From contig NC_056053.1 of NCBI RefSeq assembly GCF_004379255.2, forward strand, positions 17,542,188-17,606,187: a stretch of 64,000 nucleotides of DNA. The letters run 5' to 3'. The notes under the pieces are model-generated. The model saw only the letters and a list, made by a program, of their open reading frames with translations, did no database searches and was not told the DNA's origin. The position numbers and the translations under genes are program-made. This DNA comes from Salvia splendens (Eukaryota > Streptophyta > Magnoliopsida > Lamiales > Lamiaceae). Shown piece by piece: positions 55,901 through 64,000 of this stretch; within the stretch, counting starts at the first letter, position 1; each line of letters begins with the position of its first letter.

Positions 55901-58900
55901 TATGAATTACATGAACCTTGATTTTTGTTATTGTTAAAAATCCATTATTCATTTCTTTGTTTTTCATCTTAATGTTGGATAGGATGAGAACTACTGGCCT
56001 CTAATGCCTCCACTGCCTTCTTATGGATATGGAAGAGAGCATAAAGGACCAAGATATGGAAGTTTAATCCATGGACAAAACCTCCGAGATGTTGTAATTA
56101 CAGGTTTGATTTTAATAAACTCGTTGTGACTTTTTCTGGACTCGTAGTTTAGTGTTTCACAAATATTTATATGGCTTGCCACTGATGAATTTGAAATTAC
56201 GTGAACTGGTTCGTCGGTAATTAGTAAGAACATGGATAGCGATGTAAGAATAACAAGGTTCTTTTATTTGAAGCTCTATATTTCTGGAAAGAATGAAAAA
56301 TGAATTATTTTTGTTGGCTTAATTGCTGAAATATTTACCAACTTTGACTTGATTTTAGTTTTAGAGAAGTTTTATGGGTCGTTGTTATTAACACCATATC
56401 AAAATAGACTTGCCAAAAAGATATTCACGATCATTAGGAATGACCTATGCGATTTGTATTTTTGACCAAATATTCCCGCAACATGGAAAAAAGCATGCCC
56501 AAGTCAGTTCTTCAGTCTTCGCTCTGGAGACGTCAATTTTACTACAAATTAAAAAGTGATACGTTACTGATGCAACTATATGAAAAAATATCTGGCACCA
56601 ATATCAGGTCAATTTGCTGAGTTTGTTAGCAATTAACCTAATATGTTTGTACATGAAGTTCTCGTAAAAATATAAGTTAAATGTTACAGATAGAGTTTTT
56701 GTCATCGCGCATCGAAGGTGTGCATTTGACGGTGCCGTGATTTTTTTAAAGTTGATATGTAATTCTTTGTTTAGTTGTTATTTTACTATGATAGTTGTTA
56801 CCAGTGATTTGGCCTATATGATTCTTTCATGAGCTTAGTATGTGCAAGTGAATAAAAGTGGTCTTCTGGTTAATGGAATATGTGTCTAGGATTTTCCTTC
56901 GATCAATAGTAGCAGGTAGCGCTTGGGCAGGCAGAAGAGTTCTTCTGATTTCATCATTTCTTTGAGACATTGCAGAAATTTCCTGACAGAATACTCTGAG
57001 TTGTTTATTCAAAACAATACATTATCGTCGGCCTATTATTTCATACTACTATATATACTTTTTTTTACATCAATAAACCTTTGGCCTCGATTTACATTTC
57101 TATGTATAATTTATGCACAGCTATTCACATCCATGGTCTTACCATCGAGACTGGGTTTCTACATGCCATGCTTTTTTTTTCTGTTTCCTACATAGACATC
57201 CATCTTCTTCTGATAGAAAAAGCCTCAAGAATGGAGTCCCAGTTCACAATCCTTTCGGTTTTTACTTTTACTTATGGCTCTATTATAAACTAAAGGAAAA
57301 TATTGTAACTGAACTACTATATTGTTTGATTGAATCTGTTTGAACTTCCTGGTGTGGCTCCTTCTGTCTGCATAGATTATTTTATACCAAATGTTTATGT
57401 AGAAGCTATTATACTGTTAAGCTGAATATCTTCTTGTGTTGTCTGTATTAGGGCATAATGGCACCATTAATGGCCAGGGTCAAACATGGTGGAAAAAGTA
57501 TCGCCGTAAGCTTCTTAATCATACCCGAGGACCTCTTGTGCAGATTATGTGGTCCACTGACATTTTGATATCTAATATAACGTTACTTGATTCTCCTTTC
57601 TGGACACTTCATCCATATGACTGCAAGAATGTGACTATAAGAAATATAACGATCTTGGCACCCATCTTCGAAGCTCCAAATACTGATGGCATAGATCCTG
57701 GTAAGCTTACTTCGTTAACTTTTCCTTCTATTTGGACATGAGTTCCATATATTGTTATTGAATATATCAACTTGTTAAGTTCTGTTAATTTGTGACAATG
57801 ATGGCGAGTTTGAGGTTTAAAGGTTAATTTTTGATACAGAAGATAACAGATAATCAATGTTGATCTTTTTACCAACTCTGATTTTTCATATTAACTATTT
57901 GCCTCAAAATACACAAACTTTCAATTGTTCTTATTTTCCACACGGTTGTCATTTGCCCCCGAATTAATGCCAATATGGACAATTGAAATGTCTACATGGT
58001 TTAAACAACTAGTGCCCGTTCGGTTAACCATATAAAATAATGGTGGATAACAATATATGATACAATAGAGATGAGCTTTTTTTATAGGATGAGCTTTATC
58101 TAGGATTGATTTAGTAGGAGGGGGTTAGGCTAAAATGAGTTTTATCTAGGATTGATTTAGTTGGAGGGGGTAAGGTTAGATGAATAGTCTAATTAAAATA
58201 GTTAAGTTGCATTAGTTATGTGGGCTTATGTGAGGGCCTCTTACTGAAAGGAAAGTAAATTATATCTATTCTTCTCCATGTTGCAACCGAACAGGGGCTT
58301 AATGTATTAATGGTGTAGTTGGATGACTACATCATTTCAGCAAGCCACAATCTTATTGATTGACGGGAAATTGACAACTGTGACAAACAACTGAAAGTTT
58401 ATGTAACTGAACCATAATTGAGTAAAAGTTTGTGGGCATTTATCCTTTGAATCATATCTCTGCTCTGGAACACTTTATGCAAGAATCAGTTTTCTACTTT
58501 TCTTGATTGTCAAGTGGGTTGATTTGACATGGGACACGCAGATTCATGTGAAGATATGGTGATTGAGGACTGTTACATTAGTGTTGGAGATGACGGTGTT
58601 GCCATAAAAAGCGGTTGGGATCAGTATGGCATCAGTTATGGGCGGCCTTCGACGAACATACTCATTCGGAACCTTGTCATTCGTTCCATGGTCAGGTAAG
58701 AGAATTCTGTCCAAATATTTTCTTGACATTCTTGTTACTATATTCATATAGATCCATGTGGTACATATCAGTTGATTCTAAATGGAACACTTTCGTGAAT
58801 GACAGCGCTGGTGTATCAATAGGCAGCGAGATGTCTGGTGGTGTGTCGAACATCACCATCGAGAACATCCACGTGTGGAACTCAAGGCGTGCCGTCCGGA

Positions 58901-59331
58901 TAAAAACAGCTCCAGGGAGAGGAGGATACATTAGGAACATAACATACAGAAACCTGACGTTTGACAACGTCCGTGTTGGGATTGTGATCAAGACAGATTA
59001 CAACGAACATCCAGACGAGGATTTCAACAGGGACGCAGCTCCCGTGGTAGAGGACATAAGCTACACCTCGGTGCATGGCGAAGGAGTGCGCGTGCCAGTT
59101 CGTATTCACGGTAGCAAGGAGATCCCTCTAAGAAATGTGAGCTTCAGGGACATGTCCGTGGGAATAACCTACAAAAAGAAGCACATTTTTCAGTGTTCGT
59201 TTGTGCAGGGACGTGTTGTAGGGGCAGTGTTTCCGGCTCCTTGTGACAATCTGGATTTGTACGACGAGGGAGGCCACCTCGTTAGACGATCGCCCTCCCA
59301 GAATGTATCAGATATTGATTATGATTTCTGA
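52929..59331 (+). CDS. GH28 polygalacturonase-like protein, membrane-anchored
   Basis: Five GT-AG exons give 491 residues: 52929-53354, 55983-56103, 57452-57700, 58542-58695 and 58806-59331. The ATG at 52929 is the first in frame and precedes a signal anchor (about residues 25-43, TSLTVFWILFFFTLFYW). The beta-helix follows: YNLTDFGGVGDGLTLNTAAF, GGQLNVPPGNWLTAPFNLTS. The catalytic GH28 motifs are NTDGIDPDSC (about 259), GDDGVAIKSG (about 281), SIGSEMSGGVS in place of the classic GHG, and RIKTAPGRGGY. This SIGSE form is normal for the plant clade of probable polygalacturonases, which act on wall pectin (family knowledge); activity on homogalacturonan is not proven. Introns 1-3 are long (2.6, 1.3 and 0.8 kb) and carry MITEs. 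No coding defect is seen. Confidence 0.92.
54559..54761. mobile_element. Stowaway MITE in polygalacturonase intron 1
   Basis: CTCCCTCTGTCCCAACTAAG at the left and its complement CTTAGTTGGAACGGGAGGGAG at the right, flanked by TA (54557-54558 and 54762-54763). 203 bp. Confidence 0.88.
55102..55304. mobile_element. Second Stowaway MITE in polygalacturonase intron 1
   Basis: CTCCCTCCGTCCCAAGGAAG at the left; the right end GTGGGACGGAGGGAG is its complement; TA flanks both. 203 bp, the same length as the neighbour 340 bp upstream but a different subfamily. Confidence 0.88.
58012..58298. mobile_element. Tourist/Harbinger-like MITE in polygalacturonase intron 3
   Basis: Left GTGCCCGTTCGGTTAACC; right, reverse-complemented, GCCCCTGTTCGGTTGC; flanked by CTA/TTA. 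About 287 bp, non-coding. It also holds an internal duplication of GTTTTATCTAGGATTGATTT-like sequence (about 58085-58160). Confidence 0.6.
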
Positions 59332-60471
59332 GAATCATTTCATGTTTGTGGATTTTTCATCATCCACATCTCCCTCTCTCTGGTTTAAAGATGGAACATC
59401 TTCATTTTCTGTGTGATGGCCGTTTACATTCTTGTGTGTTGTAAATACATTACTTAATCTGATTATAGTTTAGTTGATAGTACCTTTTCTTCTCACTCTT
59501 CCTATCTCTTATTTTACTCTCTCCCCATTAAAACAAAAAACACTACGTAAAATTTCGTGTAGATTTTCAAATGTTGCATATTTAATGGGACGGAGGGAGT
59601 ATAATAATAAAACTATAGTAATTTCAGTTTCATTTTTATGTGGAGTATTTGTGTAAGCTACTTGTGTCTTAATCATATGAAAGAAAAAAGTATGATTATC
59701 ATCGTTGCCTAGGTGGCACCTATGATAATATCATCATCGTCTGTTGCACATCACATTATTGAGCAGCCATAATTGTCACGTTTCTGAAAATGAGTTTTGG
59801 TGTAGAAATCTTCTCCAACCATACATCAAACTTTGTTACCAAGTAAAAATTTTGTGAGACAAAAACACAAAAGTAGTGTAAATTTTGAATTTGATGTAAA
59901 TGGTTGAAATAAAACTACTTTTTGACGTGATGTATACTTGAAAATGAGTTTGAGTTTGATATAAATGGTCGGAGATGGTTTAACTGATACCGTCGTTGAT
60001 TTTTTTTATCAACTAATTGATGAACAACCATTAATTGATAGACAGTTTCGGTCGGCGATATCTACTCCGAAAACAGAACACAAGGGATACAAAACAATGT
60101 ATGAATCCAAACTTCATAATACAAATCGAAAAGGTAACACTCCAACTTAGGGTATAGTAAAACAGAAGTAAACAATTCAAAATAGCTTCGTGATGCAACA
60201 AAAGTAAACGATCCAAAATAAACACAGAAGCAATAGAAGTCTAAAATAACAATAGTTAAAATCCTAATTAAGCCCAAACAAAAAAAATTAGTGGAGTACT
60301 ACAAAAAATTTCTCCGATATTGGTGGCGTTTTTGTATGTTGAGAAATATTTTGCTCTTCGGAGAAAATTGAATTTTCTTATTGTGTGTTGAAATGTTGGA
60401 AATTGGCAAGAAACTTTTTTTTATGAGTAAATAAATAAAGAGTTGTTGATGGGTGAAGTGTCTATAATTGT
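59332..60471. other. 3' flank of the polygalacturonase-like gene; no gene
   Basis: The 3' UTR is probably up to about 59470. A Stowaway-type right end (GGGACGGAGGGAG|TA, 59587-59601) has only a weak left partner near 59480. The rest is AT-rich without coding signal. ATAATTGT at 60464-60471 is the duplication of the next element. Confidence 0.4.
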
Positions 60472-61540
60472 CGAGAAAAAATTTAGCGTCCACATACCAT
60501 GTGGCAATATGATATGGTATGTCCCACTAATAATACTTTGACAAATGAATCTATAGGAGTCTAAACTAAATATTTTCATTTTTTCTAATGATCGGACATT
60601 ATTGTAAAATTTGGAAACAATCCAAAAATTAAGATTAGCTTTAATATAATGAATGCGTATATATTTGACCAAATTCTTCCTCTATGAGTCTATGAACTAC
60701 AAATTATTTCGTCCTTTTATATTTCAAATTTTAAGAATAATTTAAATATATAAAATCTATGTAATAATTATCTTATTATATTTTGATTCTAGAGTTTTTT
60801 TATGGTATGTTAATGATAATTTAATATAATAAAATCAATTTTTATGTAATTTTCTTATTATTAGCCACTTATATATTTAATTATTCATATAGTCATTAAC
60901 AATGGTAAAATAAGTATAAGAATGAAACTATATAATCAGTCATAATGTCAGACGTTTAATGTAATGCTAACAAATTTTATTTTTTATTTAAGGTTATGAT
61001 TTTTTGCAATTTAATAGTATAATTATTCATTTGTATTTTTTTGCATACATGTAAAATAATAAATAAAGTAAACAACAAATTTAAGTTATCATTACATTAA
61101 CTGTGAGAAAAAAACACAAATAAAAAATATAACTATAAATTATATTATATATAAAATCCAGTGGCATTACATTAACTATGCAAAATTAGGAATGATTATA
61201 TAGTTTTATTCTTAAATTATTTAACTATTGCATATGTATGAAAAAATATATTCAGTAAATGACCTTAATTAAATCCTCGTTTGTATTCATTCTTATTGGT
61301 AACTAATTTGATGACAAAAGATGTAAGTATGTTATACATGTATTCATTCATTATATTAAATATAGGTATTTCCAAATTTTTGGATTGTTTCCAAAATTTA
61401 CAATAATGTCCAATCACTAGAAAAAAATGAAAATATTTAGTTTAGACTTCTATATATAGATCCATTTGTCAAACTATTATTAGTTGGACATACCGTCTCA
61501 TATTGCCACGTGGTATGTCCGGATCGCTGAATTTTTTCGC
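60472..61540. mobile_element. Long-TIR non-autonomous DNA transposon
   Basis: Inverted arms of more than 160 bp: the left starts CGAGAAAAAATTTAGCG and the right, reverse-complemented, GCGAAAAAATTCAGCG. Both continue through ACATACCAYGTGGCAATATGA and AAGTCTAAACTAAATATTTT to CAATCCAAAAATT. ATAATTGT flanks both sides (60464-60471 and 61541-61548). The interior is AT-rich with a further, weaker inverted repeat and no ORF. The long TIRs suggest a Mutator-type or hAT-type element; the 8-bp duplication does not settle which. Confidence 0.82.
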
Positions 61541-61641
61541 ATAATTGTTTGGTCTAGAGTAGGTTAAAGCTATAAAAAATTAATGTGTAACTCTAGTTTC
61601 TTAGTATACTATTAGTCTATAATAATAACTACTCCTATATA

Positions 61642-61876
61642 CTCTCTCTGTCCCAGCTCAATTGATTGATTTCTTTTTGGCCGTTGTTTTGTAAAGGTGA
61701 TAATAAATAGTTAAAGTGGAGGAAAAGTAAAGTAAAAGAGAGAATAATATATAAGAGAGTCGTATCTAAATTATTCTGTTACTAACTTTACTTTCTCTTC
61801 ACTTCAACTATTTATTATCATTTTCGTCAAATATGTGCCGAAAAGCAGTGAATCACTTGAGATGGAACGGAGGGAG
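61642..61876. mobile_element. Stowaway MITE
   Basis: CTCTCTCTGTCCCAGCTCAA at the left; TTGAGATGGAACGGAGGGAG at the right is near-complementary; TA flanks both (61640-61641 and 61877-61878). Confidence 0.8.
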
Positions 61877-62196
61877 TACTCTATAGTTGGTCGTTTTCTA
61901 ACATTTTTATACAGGAAAATATGGTATTCCCTCCATTCTAACTAAATTGAATCATATTTTTTTTAAATGTCCCAAATATAATATTCTTATTTGTTTTTTT
62001 TAAATATCAAATTAATCTTACTTTATCGCATGACCTATTTTATTTTTTCTTTATCGGTCCTACTATATTCCTTTCTTCTACTTTATAATACAGTTTTTCA
62101 ATCGTCGTATCCAAATATTTTTATTCAAACTTAGTTGAAACTGAGATATTAATAAAACAAAGAAGAATAATAACCATCCACCTAAAGCATAGTAAG
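61877..62196. other. Spacer with a partial MITE
   Basis: TATTCCCTCCATTCTAACTAAATTGAATCATA at about 61924 is another Stowaway-like left end without a clear right end. TAA at 62194-62196 is the Harbinger target duplication. Confidence 0.4.
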
Positions 62197-62999
62197 AGCA
62201 TCTCTAATGGCGGCGAGCGGATAGGCTAGTCGATTCCCGGCGCAGGCCGGTCCGCTAGCCGAACCATTGGAATCGGCGAGCGCCATTTCGGTGAAAAAAT
62301 CGGCGACCGATTTTCGGGCGCTGGCCGATCCGCTCACCAGTCGGCTGGCCGCCATTACAGGCTCCCGATCGGCGAGCGATCGGCCAGCTCAAATTTTTTT
62401 AAAATTTTTCGAAACACTATATATACGCGATTTGCACGTCATTTTTCGGCATGTCGACTGCATTGCTGATATAATGTACGCCTGTATTATCCTGCACAAC
62501 ATGATTGTCGAAGATGAAGGTGCACAACTGACTAGTTGGGCCAATGACGATGCTAATGAAGCCGGCCCAAGCCACAGCGTGGCCGCCCCCAATGTACGAA
62601 GGGGGTACCTCACGATGAAGTCGGCCGCCTCAAGGCACATGCCGACATGCGCCAAGTGAATGTTCATATTCGACTCCAAAAGGATTTAATTGAAGAGTTG
62701 TGGGCGCGGAGGACTGCACGTCGTTAGTTTTTTTTTAATTAATGTAATTTTTTTAAATTAATGTACTTTTTTTAATTTAAATATTATTATTGAATTTTTT
62801 CGTATTTGTGTCATAAATTTAATTCCGTATTTTGTTTGATTGTTAATTATTTATTTTTTATAATTTTGTTTATTGTGGCTAGCCTATTGCTAGTCCAGTT
62901 GCTTGTCCTGATAATGTGGCAGAAGGAGTTTTTAGTGCTGATGATATGACAGGAGGAGTGTGTGGCTAGTAGGCTGACCTATTATTATTGGAGATGCTC
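62197..62999 (+). mobile_element. PIF/Harbinger deletion derivative
   Basis: Left GAGCATCTCTAATGGCGGCG; right, reverse-complemented, GAGCATCTCCAATAATAATA. TAA is at 62194-62196 and 63000-63002. The left third is built of CGGCGAGCG/GATCGGC-type subterminal repeats. The rest keeps only the transposase 3' end. The right TAA is shared with the next element. Confidence 0.88.
62447..62727 (+). pseudogene. HARBI1-type transposase C-terminal fragment, frameshifted
   Basis: It reads VDCIADIMYACIILHNMIVE then WANDDANEAGPSHSVAAPNV, matching the C-terminus of the 49157-50455 transposase. A frameshift near 62608-62615 moves the remaining tail (HDEVGRLKAHADMRQ to EELWARRTARR, stop at 62725-62727) into another frame. 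The catalytic core is deleted. Confidence 0.75.
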
Positions 63000-63002
63000 T
63001 AA

Positions 63003-64000
63003 GGCCATCCACAACGCTGTTCCTATACCGTTCCTAAACCGTTCCTTAAACTACTATTTGCGGGCCTCACTGTACTTTTTTACTCCATTCCTTAACTAAG
63101 GAACGGAACCTGCAACCCTCCGTTCCTTAACCGTTCCTTAAATTACTATTCATTCAATTTCATTTTTTATTTTTATTTCCAACTCAATTCAATTAAAACA
63201 AACACACTTTAATAAAAAACAAACACACTTTATTAAAAAACACACAACATTAAAACAAAGTTACAACTTAAACTTAAAAAAATAAAAAGCACACAATTAA
63301 AATCCTAAAAAAATAAAAGTACACAATTTTAATAATTTCATCCGCCAAAGTTTGCCCAAATGTGCTCAATTATATCCTGTTGGAGTTGGGTGTGTGCGCT
63401 AGAGTCGCGTGTCCTTGCACGAATAGATAACCGTTCTTGTATAGACGGATGCGCTCCACTTCGAGGCGGACTACTTGCGGTTGAGCTTCCGGGGGATTCG
63501 GGGTCGAACCAATTTCCCGCATCGGGTCCTTCGTCTTGGACAATCATGTTGTGCAAGATTATGCACGTATACATGATGTCGACAATGTTCTCCATGAACC
63601 ACGTACGAGCCGGGGCTTTGATGATGTTGAAGCGCGCTTGGAGAACCCCGAACGCCCTCTCCACATCCTTGCGAGCGGCTTCCTGCTTCTGTGCAAAAAG
63701 AGCTTGCTTTGGGTTCGCAGACCCACTGGACGTTTTCACGAAGGTAGGCCACTTCGGGTAGATGCCATCGGCGAGATAGTACCCCATTTTATAAAGCTGG
63801 TTGTTGGCGACGAAGTTGATGGCCGGCGCTTTACCATCCAAAACTTCGGTCAAGAGGTCGGACTGGTGGAGCACGTTTACGTCGTTATTCGACCCGAGAA
63901 CCCCGAAGTACGCGTGCCAGATCCAAAGGCGGTAGTCGGCAACGGCCTCGAGTATAACGGTTGGGTGGGTGCCTTTGTGGCCGCTCGTGTAGGACCCCTT
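63003..64000 (-). mobile_element. PIF/Harbinger element of the copy A/B family (right part outside window)
   Basis: The end GGCCATCCACAACGCTGTTC follows TAA (63000-63002) and matches the right ends of copies A and B (reverse complement GGCCGTCTGCAACGCTGTCT). It shares their subterminal pairs of CCGTTCCTTAA-type units and ACTACTATT spacers. The transposase lies on the minus strand. The other terminus lies outside the window. Confidence 0.85.
63338..64000 (-). CDS. HARBI1-type transposase, C-terminal half (open to the window edge)
   Basis: The frame is uninterrupted from the right edge to the stop at 63338. It reads GSYTSGHKGTHPTVILEAVA, YRLWIWHAYFG, GSNNDVNVLHQS (second catalytic Asp), YYLADGIYPKW, DVERAFGVLQARF (acidic catalytic residue) and CIILHNMIVQDEG. 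The tail SIQERLSIRARTRDSSAHTQ to IIEHIWANFGG is the one copies A and B lose by an early stop. It is the best-preserved member of this family in the window; the N-terminal half cannot be judged. Confidence 0.88.
   Translation of the reverse strand, partial: KGSYTSGHKGTHPTVILEAVADYRLWIWHAYFGVLGSNNDVNVLHQSDLLTEVLDGKAPAINFVANNQLYKMGYYLADGIYPKWPTFVKTSSGSANPKQALFAQKQEAARKDVERAFGVLQARFNIIKAPARTWFMENIVDIMYTCIILHNMIVQDEGPDAGNWFDPESPGSSTASSPPRSGAHPSIQERLSIRARTRDSSAHTQLQQDIIEHIWANFGG

Noticed and set aside
1..64000. CRISPR arrays, bacterial operons, tRNA or rRNA genes
   Set aside because: No regularly spaced repeats, Shine-Dalgarno operon layout, tRNA cloverleaf or rRNA core was seen; the content is plant nuclear.

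Overview
This window is nuclear DNA from a flowering plant. It has intron-rich genes with GT-AG borders, plant-only protein families (type C G-gamma, LAZY/IGT, trichome-birefringence-like, pollen receptor kinase-like, plant GH28), and dense plant transposons. I would guess a eudicot, possibly Lamiales, but that is an inference from general resemblance and no search was run.

Five host genes can be read exon by exon, and each joins into one open frame. They are: a cysteine-rich type C heterotrimeric G-protein gamma subunit (18126-20232, +); a TBL/PMR5-family wall O-acetyltransferase-like gene (29557-33080, -); a LAZY/DEEPER ROOTING-type gravitropism gene with a two-codon first exon (44093-45566, +); a pollen-receptor-like LRR kinase that looks like a pseudokinase (46145-48483, -); and a membrane-anchored GH28 polygalacturonase-like gene with MITE-laden introns (52929-59331, +). 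They show no operon-like or pathway linkage; they are islands among transposons.

The rest is mostly mobile DNA. PIF/Harbinger elements dominate: 1-1033, 2028-9046, 13618-15617, 20621-21430, 48858-50755, 51146-51798, 62197-62999 and 63003 to the edge. Several have clear TIRs and 3-bp TAA/TTA duplications. The other elements are a Helitron 3' end with an RPA1-like pseudogene (9273-13617), a hAT element with a perfect 8-bp duplication (26686-29264), a hAT-like insertion proven by an empty site (15801-16936), a small non-autonomous LTR element (23587-26299), a broken Ty3/gypsy copy (3345-8046), a copia complex with four LTRs (34932-41147), a long-TIR element (60472-61540) and several Stowaway MITEs.

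The most interesting architecture is 2-17 kb. The block 2101-9272 recurs at 13388-16987. The first copy has a complete Harbinger element carrying an RPA1 exon, followed by a Helitron 3' end. The second copy has no left Harbinger TIR and an empty Helitron site. An unequal crossover through the shared RPA1 exon, between a Helitron-bearing and a Helitron-free chromosome, explains every junction. The second notable structure is the copia complex: its LTRs are tail-to-tail around a 23-bp spacer, both outer ends are U3 ends, and the whole is flanked by GCGGT/GCAGT. The gypsy copy shows a similar tail-to-tail LTR palindrome. I found no CRISPR, rRNA or tRNA genes.
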